This document shows positions 18,626-31,487 of a stretch of DNA of 64,000 nucleotides, piece by piece. The stretch is from Macrolepiota albuminosa (taxonomy: Eukaryota > Basidiomycota > Agaricomycetes > Agaricales > Agaricaceae). The stretch covers positions 1,774,112-1,838,111 of the forward strand of contig JAMWFC010000077.1 in assembly GCA_027475525.1 (NCBI GenBank). Reading direction: 5' to 3'. The notes beneath the pieces are model-generated. The model was not told the DNA's origin, ran no database searches, and saw only the letters and a list, made by a program, of their open reading frames with translations. Numbering within the stretch: the first letter of the stretch is position 1; the number at the start of each line of letters is the position of its first letter. The position numbers and the translations under genes were made by a program.

Positions 18626-21560
18626 CCACTAAATACAGACTGTTCTCAGTCATTTACAGTTTTAGATTAGGTTAAGTACCATCTCTTTGCTATAATTTTT
18701 AAATTTTTGTTATAAACTTTCTATCACGTTCAAAGGTTTCCTTTGCATGTTTTTGCTGTCTTTCATTTCGCTCCAGAGCTTATTTAAGCTCTCTCTATAT
18801 TGACACATACATTCTCATTTCCTCATCTCCTATAGCTTCTCCAACTGGTCCCAAAAAGCCTCTATTTTTACTACTAGAGTCTTAGAACAAGAAGCCTAAA
18901 TCATTCTTTCTGTTCCTCACTCAGATATACATTTCTAAGATAGAGGTCCTCTTCTAACTGCCCTTCCTGCCTTTTTCTCTTAACTCTTGTAGTTTAGAGG
19001 GTGTGATATCAATCTATTCTTCAATACTAATAGACAGAGTAATTTATTGCTTGGCCTTGCAGGCAGCAACCCTCTCTTGCTACCTAGTACCATTCAACTC
19101 TGCCACTATGTAGTTTTCCCTCTAGTTCTAATTAATACTACCATGGGTCCCCAACAGCAAGCTGACATTTTTTTACTTAGAGATTTAGCTGTCACTATGT
19201 TTCTAACCAGCATTAAGTCTCTTAGTTTGAACTTGTATTTTTTAATAAAGGCTTCATTTTTACTTGTGAAATTCTCTGCCCATTTCAACTTCTTCTTGCT
19301 AACTCTAGTCTCTATTTCCTCTATATGCTAGTAATGCTTTGCTAGCACTTGAGCTCTTAAGCCAATTAAGTCTTTTGTAGATACTGATCTATCAGGCCTG
19401 TCTACTAACTAAGTGGCTTCCACTAAGTCCAAGGGTAGTATAGGATGTGATCCAAGCATCCAAATATCTTTCTAACTGTAATCCTGTCTGCCCATATTAC
19501 AAGTCAGAAAAACTAGTACTACTTGGTCTTGTCTTCACAGGCTTTATACAAAGCCTGCCTCGCATCTCAATGTGGTCTTTCTATCTTTCCATTAGCTCTA
19601 GAATTATAAAGAGCAATAGTTATGCCTTGTATCCCATATTTTTTAAATAGCCAATGCACAACTTTTATAAAGTGCTCAGCATTATCTGTGACAATGTTGC
19701 TTATGCATCCTATTTACAGATCACTTCTTTAAATAGCCACTACTCAATCAACTTGTGGTTATCAACTTTCTGCTTAACTTGGCAAGCATGATAAATGTCT
19801 ACATATCACTTTACATTTGCTTCTATTTTCAGCCACTAAAACCTTTTCTCAAATAAAGCCTTAGTTGCAAAAGTTCCTCTGTGACCAAGTACATCATGAG
19901 CTGACTTCAACATGTACATCCTCCTGTTTTTCTCTATAACTAGCTTATGTTTCACTTTTTTTCCTTTCTTGTAAAATCTTTCTTTTAGATCAAAAAAGAA
20001 CTGTCTTGCAAATCTGAGGAATTGTTTTTCTTTCAATTTTCTTGACACTTTGTCAGGATGCCTAAGCCAGTCCTGTACTAGTAACAAGATCACCTCCTTC
20101 TCCACATTCTCTGAAGTTACTGCTAACAAATAACTTTCTTTTGTGTCAATCTCATCTATGAAGTTTTCTCTCTCAATCAGGTACTTTGTTAATCTTATTT
20201 GAATATTCAAAAAACATTGGCTTTAGATTATCTAGTAAAAACTGGTCTATAGAGGCATACTCTTTATCTCCTAGTTGTTTTTTTCTACAAGATAGACCAT
20301 CCATACTGAAAGTCTTTTCAGGCACATGCCTCAAGGTGAAGTGATACATAAGTATAGCTTCTACTCAGGGCATTATAATAGCATTAAATCCAATTTCTAC
20401 GGTGCTCAGCATTTCCTTGAGGTATTTGGCATCACTTTCAACAACAAGCTTTTTGCACCTTAGTAATCAATAGCTGCTAACTTGTAATGCTCTTATAAGA
20501 CCATACAACTCTCTTTTAGGTTGTAAAAATCTAGCCTCCTTCTCATTCAAAGTAATGGACCCCAATTTAGTATAAGTTCTCTTTTTGGGGTCTGCACTAT
20601 TTTCTTAAAAGATCTCAAATCCAACACTCATCTAAGAAGTGTCTACTGCTAAGATGACAGCCTCCTTCTATTTTTTCTCACAGACAAAAGCCACATCATC
20701 CTTGTAAGCCTATTAATAGGCTCTGAGATCTTGACATAGTCTTGGATGAACATCCTGAAGGTGCCAAAAGTTTTCAGAAATTTTTTAACTTTAGATATAT
20801 TGCAGCAGTCTCCCTAACTCATGATTACTCCATATCTTTTGATTTCTGATTTCTACTACAGTGATTTCTGTACATAGCATAGACTTAGTCTCTGAGAAAG
20901 TTCCTCTAGCATACTTGATGCACTGAACAACTCTATTCACATTATTCAGATGCTCTCAGACAAAGTGCTTAATTCTTTTATTCTCGGCAATAGTTTCATA
21001 CCCTCCTCCTTCCAACTCATATCTAGTAATTCTGCAAGATATAAGTAACATCATCATAAAAAATGAGAACTGAATTAGTCTATTCCATTAGTAATTTTAC
21101 CAATCTCAGAGCTCTATAAAGTGTCTGAAAAATATTATAGTCTCTAGACTTTGAATCCAAATTCTTTCTATCATATTCAACATATATATTACACATCTCT
21201 TCACATACTCTTTCAACAAAGTGGTTGGCTAGTTATTTTGTAGCAGGAGATACTCAAGAATGAGCTATAGTGACCTTGTTTAGAGTGTCTAGACTATGTA
21301 CAATTTTTAGACTTTTTCCATCTTTCTTTAGACCAGCAAGCTACTGTGATCTATATAAGGAGTTTGACTTTTTTATAAACCTCTACTTCCAACTTCCCCT
21401 AAATCTCCTTGTACAGGTCATTGTACTTTTTAGCGCTAGTGAGGTACTACTAATGCAATCACAGATGTAAAGTATTCCTTTTTAAACTCCCTCTTCTAGC
21501 TGTTATTCTATATAAAGACTTCATTTTACTGCATCATCAACTGGTGCAACAACTTCTTCT
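18626..21560 (-). pseudogene. Ty3/gypsy element 2 pol remnant (RT/RNase H to integrase)
   Basis: The minus-strand translation shows an RNase H-like stretch (EKEARFLQPKRELYGLIRAL, VVESDAKYLKEML), then HVPEKTFSMDGLSCR (about 20330), the H2C2 zinc region (AHDVLGHRGTFATKALFEKR, about 19850-19900), NGKIERPH, and the region after the integrase core (LRAQVLAKHY…KKYKFKLRDLMLVRNIV…GPMVVLIRTRG, about 19120-19340). Many stops interrupt it, chiefly TAG/TAA at positions where TGG, CAG or CAA is expected. Composition is far more AT-rich than in element 1. The copy is long dead, and the pattern suggests repeat-directed C-to-T mutation. Confidence 0.8.
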
Positions 21561-21617
21561 TTTCTAGCCATAAAATGCTAGGTCAATAAACTGTTTGCAC
21601 TTCTTTGCATATCTCCC

Positions 21618-21930
21618 AGCATATTCGAATATAATATGCATATCAATCAGCACTCACATTTGGAGTGCCACTTATCAATTTTTTTTTGCTAAAAAGCATA
21701 TTCGAATATAATATGCATATCAATCAGCACTCACATTTGGAGTGCCACTTATCAATTTTTTTTTGCTAAAATTGAGTAAGCATATTCGAATATAATATGC
21801 ATATCAATCAGCACTCACATTTGGAGTGCCACTTATCAATTTTTTTTTGCTAAAATTGAGTAAGCAAATCGGCACTCACATTTGGAGTGCCACTTAGCAA
21901 TTTATTTTTTTTTGCTAAAACTAAAATAAC
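21618..21930. repeat. Tandem cluster of GGCACTC hairpins next to the helicase gene
   Basis: Four copies of (A/G)GCACTC-ACATTTG-GAGTGCC lie at 21649, 21726, 21810 and 21871, each followed by ACTTA…T-tract…GCTAAA. The first doubling (21618-21694 equals 21695-21771) is exactly 77 bp and likely an assembly overlap; the next has an 84-bp period with 89 bp of identity and looks real. The innermost copy (21871-21891) ends about 220 bp beyond the helicase stop codon. Confidence 0.8.
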
Positions 21931-22111
21931 AAAAATTGCATTGACATAATCATAATATTTAGATTGAGCTTAGCTACTTAGTCAATATTTCTTTGCATAT
22001 ACATAGTGTTTGGAAAAATTGAAGGCAGGTTTTTTCTTTAATGCATATTTTATAAAGTTGATCTGTTAAAATGTAAAATATTAAATAGAATATAGTATAT
22101 AAAATATAAAA

Positions 22112-25100
22112 CTATAAACTGCTAGAGTCAATATCCATTGGCACTACATCTTTAAGCTGTTTATAAATTTGATAAAATGCAATAAGAAACTGTATATGTC
22201 GAGGAAGTTCTGTATGGTCTTTAGGTTCAACAATAATCCATTTAGTAAAAGCTGCTGGAGATCTCCAATGTTTTTCCCAATCGTCAATACCAATAGCTTG
22301 AGCAATAGGATTAAAGAAGGCAGCTCTCTCCTGCATTGGCTTTTGAGTCAAGATATGAGCAATAACAGTTGGCAAGAGTCTGGGAATAATAGAATGATAA
22401 GGGCATTGTGATGCATTAGCAAGTTGACCTTTAAGATGTTGAGGATGATTAAACTCTTCTCGAAATGGAATCCAACAAATATAGCAAATTGGCCAGACCG
22501 CAAAGGTTGTAAATTTCATCTGCTGCAGGCATTGCACCCAAATTGAGAAGAATCCATCGACTGCATGGTTATGAGGTTTTTGTTGAGGTTCTACAAGTCC
22601 ATGAACCCAGCAAAAAGCACATCCAATGCTGACTATCTGATCAATGATATGCTTCAAAATAGAAAGCCTATTTTCAGCTTCTGAAATTGCATCTTTCAAT
22701 AGTTTGCTGCTCATTTCTACATTGAATATTTGAGGCAATGTTAAAAAGATGCAATTAAAGTTTCAACAATTCTGACCTTGATTGTTTATAAATAAAGCAG
22801 TACAATTGGGTCCTTTCTTGTGAGAATTGTCAAATGAAGAAGATGATAGGCCAAGTAGAGGGCAATCTAAAGTTGCAACTTGATTTGAGGATAACTATTG
22901 CAAATTATTTTAGCATTGATTAATAAAAGTTTTAAACATATATAAAACTTACATTATTTTGCAAAATGCGACAGTTATCACAAAGTGGTGCATTTTTAAC
23001 TGAGAAGCATGAGTGGGCTACACCATCTAAAGCATATAGCTCTAGTAATTGACAATTTGGAGTTTTCATAAACCGCTTCATCTCAGCAACACCTGTGTGA
23101 TCGCCTGGAAGTGCATCCTTGTCCAAGTATGGAAGTCTGGAATAAAATAGCATGGAATGGCAGATGGATCCATCTCGGCCTCCTCGTCCTACTTCTTGAA
23201 TAAAATGCATTAAACTATGCACTTCATAGTGAATTATGTGCCAAACAGAAGGATAGTCGATGCCTTGACCAAAGCCCATAGTCGCTACTATCCATTGCTT
23301 GGAAAGATTGCCAGTAAGAGGTGTATGCCATTCATTTTGCCGCTGTTTTTTGATTTCTTTGTTTTTAGATTCGTCAGGATCCATCGTGCTGAAATAGAAT
23401 GGAAAGCCAAGCATATCTGCTATATGCTGAACTTGTTGAACTGTTCGGCAATAAATGAGACCTCTTTTATGAGGCTGGAGCTGAATAGAAAGAGCATAAT
23501 TTTGAAGCTCAGATTCCAGAAAATCAGTGTCGGCTATATGGCGAACAGTATATTCGATATTTCGTCTAGGATTGAGTGATCGGATTTCATGAACTAGATG
23601 CCGAGGAATATCCATCCAGTTGCATAATAAATCAACAGATCGAGGAAAGATAGTGGCTGAAAGAAATGTAATGGGTTTTTGAAGAGCTGTTAACACTTTA
23701 AGAAGGTGAAATGTTTTGCGATATGCAGAGGTGTAAATATGATGGGCCTCGTCCATGAAAATGCGCTTGATTCAATACTTTGCAGCATTAGCCCATTCTC
23801 AAAACCTGTCCTGGGTAGCTAGATGATATGGAACCAAAACAATTTGATTTTTGATTGCATCTGATTTTGGATAGATGCTCCCAGAAATGATTGTTTGATC
23901 AAGCCGCCGCTTCATATCTTCCACAAGAGATGTAAGAGGAATAATGACCAAGAACAGACTTTGAGGATGAAGAATAGCAGCTGAAAAGAACCCTAAAGCT
24001 TTTCCACTACCAGTTGGCAAGATAGCAAGAACATGTTTGGTGGTAAGATTTGACTGCACCAATTCTGCTTGCTCAGGACAAGTCCAAGAATAATTGTTAG
24101 AGTCATCTTGATGAGGCATAAGCAATCGGATTTTTGATAGAAGCTGAGGATGAACACATATAAGGTGCTGAGCATGATGAATTCCAGAAGGTGAAGGAGT
24201 AGCGCCAAGTGCATGAACAACTTCTTCAGCTATAGCAGGTGCCATAACTCCCAAATAGTGTTCTAGCTGCCCAACTATTTTATTGGTAGTCTCTTCAAAT
24301 CCTTGTTGCAGCTCAACTTTGACATTGTTGAGCATAGTATGAATACATGCATCAAGCTGCATGAATAGATCTTCCTGGGATTTAAAATCTTGATTCTATA
24401 TATAAATTTTTATAGTTTTTTTTAAATAAGAAACAAAATAAATATGCCCACCATGTTTGTATTTTTAATTTCTTTTACCAAAGAAGGATGCAACTGATTG
24501 ATGCATGCATGCCATCGGAAACAAACGCGCTGATCGGATGCAATTGAAGTATGTGAATTTCTTGGTAAAGCGTCATTGATTTGAAGAGCATAGTGTTGTT
24601 CGCCAGTTTTTACTGAGTGATTAAACAACTCGTGGATTATTTTGAGATCTTCATCTTCATCGTCAGGAATGTGAAAATCAATATGCCCAATATTGATTAT
24701 AATACTGCACATCACCTGCTGCCAATCCCTCATACCCATTGCTTGATTTAGCATATTCTTTGTGAATGAGGATAAAGCCTTTGAAAAATTATCTGTTTTC
24801 ATAATTTTGCCACTTTGCACAAAGACATGAGTGAGATAATTTTCGGCATCTTCTTTGGGCATTAGACACATAATGGCCATATAAGAAGCAGCTGGATAGA
24901 CAGTTGAAAGAAGAAGAAGAAGGAGCCGTGAAATTCGGAAGCTAGGAGAGTGGGCAACTTGACGAGTGACTCCATGGATATTTCTGGTCTTGGTGTATGT
25001 GGAAATAAAGGTGAGAGTATTGCTGAGCATAAAGAGATGCCGAGGACCATCTTTGTTATTCGCATATTTGAGGTCGTCACATTCTGATCCGCGAGCACCT

Positions 25101-27825
25101 CCACCCCATGTTGTAGAAGCAAGGCAAAACAATAAACCAACAATTTCATCAAGCAAGCTAAACCATTCCCAAAGTTCTGGTTTAAAAAATTAATATATAC
25201 TGCATCAATATTTAATTGCTTAGAAAAAGTACCTGCTCGAGCTTTTACTATTCCTTGAATATATTGAAAAAGTCTTGGATCTTTAGACAAGTGATGGAAT
25301 AGTCGAGGGGCAAAGGGTTTGAGATTATTTTCATGCATAGAAAAAATTGAAAATCGAATATCTTCATTTTGAGGATCATCTCGAAACCAATGTTCTGCAT
25401 TTGCAGTGCTAGGATCCAGTCTTGAATCAATATAATGAAGTATATCATAGAAGTGGCAGCCTCGAAAAAGTTGTGCAATAAGAGATTCCACTCGAATTAT
25501 TGCATTATCCAGGCCTAGATAGAATTTTTTCAAAACAATCGGAAAGCCATCAATGCTGAGAGCAGTTTTTTCTGAATTCCAATTAAATCGAGCAATTCCT
25601 GGCTGAGATTTTGCAATAACAGTGAGGTGAAGCATGCTTTGCCGAAGAGAATTGAACATATGCTGCTCTCCTTCATGTATCCATGGCTGAATTTCTTGCT
25701 TATATATTCTAATTAATTAAAATATAAGTGAAATGAATTTTCTTTTTAAGAAATAAACATACACTTGGCATGAAGTTTCTGTAAGTTCAGCAAGGCGGAT
25801 AATTTCCCAGCAAGCAGTAGCTCTAAAGCACCATTGAGCCCGCGATATATTATGAGGAAATTCTGGTGGAGAAGCAAGAGTGCCATAATCATCTTTAAGA
25901 TGATATGCAATCAGGAAGCGAGTGAATGGATCTTGAGTATCATTATAAAGAAACTTGTCACTTGGCCGAGATAAAAGAGCCCAGATGCACTGATGAATAT
26001 TCTTGATGAGTGAATCGGTACTGGTGCTTGAATTGGGAAGAGATTGTTCTAAAAATGTGAAAAGAACAAGTGTGTCGGGATGCAGAGGGATAGGAAATTT
26101 CATCATAGGTGCTTGAAGATGCCTTAGAATGAAAACCAGGAAATAAGCGACAAAAGCAGAATATTCTGAAAGTGTATTGCTTTCTTGAGGCTTCATGAAC
26201 GGTTTATGCTTGATTACAATTCTAAAAAAGCAGTTAGACCACAATAGATCTAAACAAGTTGAAAATTACTTGCTTTGGTTCTGGAGATCTAACAAGGCGC
26301 CGAGTCAAAATGTCGAGTTGATTAAGTTGCTCAGCAATATTAAAATAATATTCCTTAACAAGCTGGCAAAGTCGATGAAGATGTGGTTCAGATTCGGCCA
26401 TTGGAGGATGAGCAGTCGATCGCAGTTCAGCAAGATTGACATCTTTTAAAAGACCATCCCATTGCATATGATCAAGAAGTAATGTCCGAGCATGAGTATT
26501 GTTTGCTGGAACATATGTTGTAGAAAGAGTACCCAAGCCGATAGATTTCGCATAATCTTCTATAGCAGTAAGTGCATTGATACCTGCAGTTGGCCTATAT
26601 GAAATTTCTTGAATTTGTCTTTCTTGAAGATTTTTACTCAGAGGTTGGCAGGAAACCTCTGAGAAGCGGCGATCTTTCCCGACAAAGTCTGGATGAGCTT
26701 GTTTGCAATGTTTATAAAATGCGCGGGTGCTGGAATGAATGAGATGGCGATGAAGGCAGGAAGGAAGTTCGCATTTAATGCCTGTAATAATATCTATGCC
26801 ATCAAAAGGAGGAATAGGTGCTGTGCCAAGAGAAACAGGTTTATGGGCATCAAGCAGAATAAGCAACTGCTCCAGAACTTTTTGACTGGGAATTTGTCGA
26901 TTTTTTGAAAGTTGGAAGCGATGGCCTGCAGTATGTTCATAGGCATGGCGATGAGCTCGATCGAAGGGAATGAGAGATTGACATGCAAGGCAAATGATGC
27001 GATTGAAATTTGAGTCGACAGCAAGCTGATAACCACTGAGTTGATGCCGAGTTTTTTGAACTATATCATCTGAGGTAGTGAGGAAAGGGCGCTCTGGCAA
27101 AAACTCAGATTCATCATTATCCAAGTTTTTTTCAGAATCTTGATCCAAGTCATATTCATCATCGGACTCCAAATGAAGATTGGCAAGAAGAGGCTGAGGA
27201 GCAGTTGGATTATCCAAAGCAGGTTGAGTGTTTTTACTTGATGAAGCAGTGCATGGAGCAGAAACTGATGTTGGCAAGCAATGAGATGCAGATGATGGTA
27301 TATCATCTAGCATTGTACTATCTTGAACTAAATTTGAAAAAGAAATATTAATGTTAGTTAAATTTGCAAAAGTCATCTTACTGCTATTCTGAGCAATTAC
27401 TTCATCTAAAACTTGATGACTAAGTGCAGAAGAACTGGATTTGAAATCTGGATAATGAGAATCATCACTGGGTAAAGGATGAGGATTAAGGCGGCATAAA
27501 TGTGCAATATTAAGAGATGAAAATCGAGCATGCTTTTGAGCACCACAAGGACATGGCAATTGGCCAGCAAGATGAGAGCGCTTGATAGTAACTTGCTCTC
27601 CTACCATGAAAAAAAATCAATACTGATAGATACAAAGTTGAAATTGCTTACCATTGAATACAAGTGAATGCTCTAGACTATGGAATATATTGTTGTGTTT
27701 TTTTCTTTCTGCATTTGTATTGGGGTAATCTGGCTTTTGACAACCTTCAATTGGACATTTTTTGCTATCAAAACTTATATTTAATAAAGTGAAAAGCAAG
27801 CAAGATTTTTGAACCTTCTTGGCAT
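22112..27825 (-). pseudogene. Zinc finger - tyrosine-recombinase-like - RecQ helicase fusion (telomere-linked-helicase type), two in-frame TGA
   Basis: About 1760 codons in ten exons, joined in frame by nine short introns (for example 27651-27601, 26269-26209, 25762-25709, 25232-25177, 24451-24396). Order: C2H2-like fingers (CPIEGCQKPDYPN…H; CPCGAQKHARF); a middle domain with ARGSE, YTKTR and a C-terminal HSVKTGEQHY, where the H-to-Y spacing of nine equals that of tyrosine recombinases; then an SF2/RecQ helicase with PTGSGKA, DEAH, LSATI, GFGQGIDYP and QEVGRGGRDG; last a CAFCW…CYICW zinc-like tail. The Walker A Ser/Thr is Ala. Codons 23799-23801 and 23772-23774 are TGA within an otherwise open region just before DEAH; both fit TGG-to-TGA. 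The usual HxxR arginine seems replaced (DWQQ). The start ATG (27825) and first 43-bp intron are tentative. Confidence 0.75.
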
Positions 27826-28179
27826 GATTGCTATAAGCTGTGAATAAGTGCTATATCAAATAAAGAAATAAACTTGCTTTGAGATCAAAAACCAACTATT
27901 TGCTGAGGTTTTAGAGACAATAGTATAAGAAATCTTTCAATTAGATGGAAGAAGTTGAAAACAAATTTTTTGAGAATTATATAATTAAAAAAAAAGCTTT
28001 AAATTTTCAAAATATAGTAGTTGAACTTATTATTATTATTTAATTGCATTTACTTTGTATAATATGCCAAGAAGCCAAGATGCAAGTAAAGTTCTATTAT
28101 TATGAGTTTTGATAGAATTCTTCTTTATAGTACTTGAAATGTATCAAAAAGTTTTACTGTAGCAAAATTAACTATGCAG

Positions 28180-29696
28180 TTAGGAATCATTGAATTCTTC
28201 AATATCTGAATATAAAAATTGAATATCAGATTTAGCAATAAAAAAATTACTTACTTCTCAATTGAAGAGGACCATGAGGAAGCTGATTATCTTCTCGAAG
28301 GCGGAAATATGCATATACCAGCATTGAAAGATTTGAAACTTGAACATTCATTGGAAATGGACCGCGCTTTAACAACCATGTCTTGTATATAGCAAGATCT
28401 GTAAAATCAGAAGGAGAAAGCCCTAAAAAGTTGAAAACAAGATGGAAAAGTGCATCACATCGCCAGATAAGATATCCAAGTCCTCGCCAAAAATCTTGAT
28501 GCCAGTGATTTTTGCACGCTCGGCCTTGAGTTTCATCATGAGAATAGTTTTCGAACGGCTGAGGACACCAGCAAGAATAGCAAGCTTGGATTCCAGAGTC
28601 GGTGCGCAAGCCTCGGCGAAAAGCTTTATCGTAATGAGTATAAAAGGCTCCTCCACCTCGCAAAGGTATCGAACATTTGTATAGAAAATGATTCGAGCTT
28701 CCATCAGAAATCTGGAGAGTGGTATGTGCGACGCATAAATTCTCCATAAGCTCGACTCCAGTGCGAAGGTATTCTTTGAAATCTTCATACTTTGAATGTT
28801 TTGGTGCAAGTATAGCAAGAGATATAGGTCCAGGAACTACTGCAAAGTCATTGGAGTTGCAATTGCTTGCAAGCTGATTCACATCATGGTGTTTGGAAGC
28901 ATTAGAGTCAAAGCATTTGGTAACTGAGGTATTTAGCTGAGCTGATAAAGGAGTTGGCGATGATAAAGAGGAAGAGTGAGGCAGCTGCATTGATATAGGT
29001 GATGTCAAGGCCAGAGTCTTGTTGCCAGAATAATTGGATTGAAAGCGCAATTGAGAAGTCGAAGGATATTGAAATGGATCATTACTAAGTCGGAGTATTT
29101 TTGAAGAGCTCTGAGGAGTAGAATCAGATTCGGATAATTGTTTTCTTTTGCCTTTGATTGAAAAATTTGGCAAAGATCTAGCAGCAGGAGAAGTCATAGA
29201 ACCAGCAGGAGTACAAAGCTGCAAAGAATTTCGAGTTCGAACTGAAAGTTGATCCAAATATACTGGAAGATTTGCAGGTGGCAGTGGATCAAGAGGAATA
29301 TCATATTTCTTTAAAAGGTATTAGAATTAGTCAGAAAAAAAAAGTAAATAATCATACTTTTTGGTGGTCTGAGGAAATATGTAAATAAAGATCTCTTACT
29401 TCACCCACATTCAGGTAAAGGGCACCAAAATTTCAAATCTGCTTCATCCATATGGATGGTAAAAACTCGTCCTGTAAATAGATTAAGTAGGATTAAAGAC
29501 TTTAAGAAAAAAGTATTTATACCCAACATATTTAATGCAATTTCAGTTTTATCATTGTATAAAGGTATATGCAAAAGTAATCGCTTCTCGCTGTCAAAGA
29601 GTTGAGAACAAACAGGACATATGATGCTAAAAAAGAATCAAGCCAAGTAAAAAATGAAAGAAATGGTTCTTACTGAACAATAACAGGAGGGACCAT
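28180..29696 (-). CDS. C2H2 / CYSCW zinc-motif protein
   Basis: ATG at 29696 (MVPPVIV), a short intron, then a C2H2-like segment (CPVCSQLFDSEKRLLLHI), a second cysteine pair (WCPLPECG), a Ser/Pro-rich linker, and a C-terminal module CYSCWCP…H…C…H followed by DFWRGLGYLIWRC. The last intron has a perfect GTAAGT donor and leads to the short end …LRNIEEFNDS, stop at 28180-28182. The CYxCWxP…H…C..H module resembles the C-terminal tail of the helicase gene next door (CYICWIP), so the two are probably related by domain sharing. Same strand as its neighbours, about 350 bp upstream of the helicase start. No stop breaks the model. Function unknown; DNA or RNA binding is plausible. Confidence 0.6.
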
Positions 29697-29817
29697 GAGT
29701 GTAAAAACTAAAGAGTTGTTAATATGTGACAAGTAACTGTTATAATATGACATCATTGCTAAAACTTTTAATTATTTTGAGTATTATTAATGCAGCAATA
29801 CAATTTCATGCAATTTA

Positions 29818-31304
29818 CTATACTGAAAACTCTTCTACAAATGTTTCAATGTAGTCCCAAATAGTATCTAATTCCAGTGCTTCAAATAATTGTCTTAGCA
29901 AAATTAATGACCCAGTTCGAGACATTTGCAAATATTCATCAAGTGAACCATATGTTTCATCTTCATCAATTCTTGTTTCAAGCTGTCGGAACATTGTATT
30001 GAGCAAAGGGCCAAAAAGTGTAGATCGTCCTGTCTTCAAGTTGTTTGGAGTTGTCCATGTCATGTCAAGTAATATACCAACTCCAAACTACAAGATAAAA
30101 AAAATGAATAAAGCACAAGCAAAGCAATAGACTACCTTTTGATAAAGATGCAAAATATAATTGCGAGTTGTTGTTTTTCTCTGATATGCTTTTCCAAAGG
30201 CTTTTCGCATTTTCTTCCACTGTGATTCTTGTTTTTGTGCTGCAGTACAAAAGCGCATTTGCTGAATTTCATCCTTGCAAAGATATTCGAATGCATGGTC
30301 CAAATATTGAGTTCTTTCTTTTTGTGAGAGGCCATTCCAAGCAGTTTGAAATTTGAGGGTGTGAATTGTGCGAAGAACATAGCAAACAAAAGAGACCAAA
30401 TTTTCTCCATGTGGATTTTCATGAAGAAACTGCAAGCAATTAGTTAGAAGTTGTATATTTGAAGATATTAATTTTTACTTTTTCTCGCTTTAAAAGACAT
30501 TGATCCATATTGTTTTCATCATCAATAGTTTTAGACAACTCTATGACATCTGCCCATTCTCCTATATTTTCTATAGTATCTTGCAAGAGAGATTTCTAAT
30601 TTGATATTAAAATTAGCAATTTATATATATAAATAAAATATAAAAGCTTGCCAGAATTTCAACTGTTGTAGGAGAATATCCTAATAGCAATCGCAAGAGT
30701 GCATAATCTTCATTTTGAGCAAAACTGCGCTTTTTTGGTCGAATAATATTGCTAACGAGCTCTTCAACACTAAAGTGCCTATCAAATCTTTCTGGCCAAA
30801 TATTGAATAGTCTTTGAGTCAGACCCTGCAATTTGATTATCAGAAACTAGAAATATATACAAAAGAAAATACTTGCATCTGTATTTTCTTCACTATCATT
30901 TAATTCTTCTTCATCTCTATTTTCTTCATTCAAAATCAGTCTTGTATTGTGGGGGCTTTCGTTTTGAGGTGTAGAAACAGGAACAAAGTTCATATCCAGC
31001 AAACTATCTGCAAATATAAATCTAAGCAAGTAGTTGAATTTAAAACAATCTTAAATTTACCTTCAATATCTCTATTATCATCTGATTGATATTCTCCATC
31101 CAAAAACTCCTCAGATATAGTTGCCAAGAGAGCTACTTGTGATTCCATCTGCCCTATGAATTCACGAGCCAGTCTAAGAGTTTGTGCAAATTCCCGGCGA
31201 CTAGGAGGAGTAGTAGGTGTATTCAAAGGCTCCAAAGTACCAACAGCAGTAAGAGCACTTTGCAAAGAGTTAAGAACATCTTCATGCTCTGCATAAAGAG
31301 CCAT
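29818..31304 (-). CDS. Unknown multi-exon protein of the helicase/JmjC cluster
   Basis: ATG at 31304 (MALYAEHEDVLNSL), about six exons with GT-AG introns of 50-70 bp, stop at 29818-29820 (…FVEEFSV). An acidic middle (NEENRDEEELNDSEENTD) separates an N-terminal helical part (REFAQTLRLAREFIGQME) from a C-terminal region with aromatic and basic patches (LSQKERTQYLDHAFEYLC; QWKKMRKAFGKAYQRK). I do not recognise a family. It sits between the JmjC and zinc-motif genes on the same strand with small gaps, which suggests a co-inherited gene set. Exon edges were read by eye and could shift. Confidence 0.5.
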
Positions 31305-31487
31305 AAAAATGCAGGAAGCAGAAGAATATTTAGATGAGTAGTTAAATCTGACAAAGCAAATCTTTTGCATTTTAATCATTATTTTCAATAAAAATATTCA
31401 TCAATCTAAATTGAATTTCAAAAATTCATAATTGCCAATCACCTATTTATGTACAATGATACTCAACCAAAAAAAATGATATAATAT

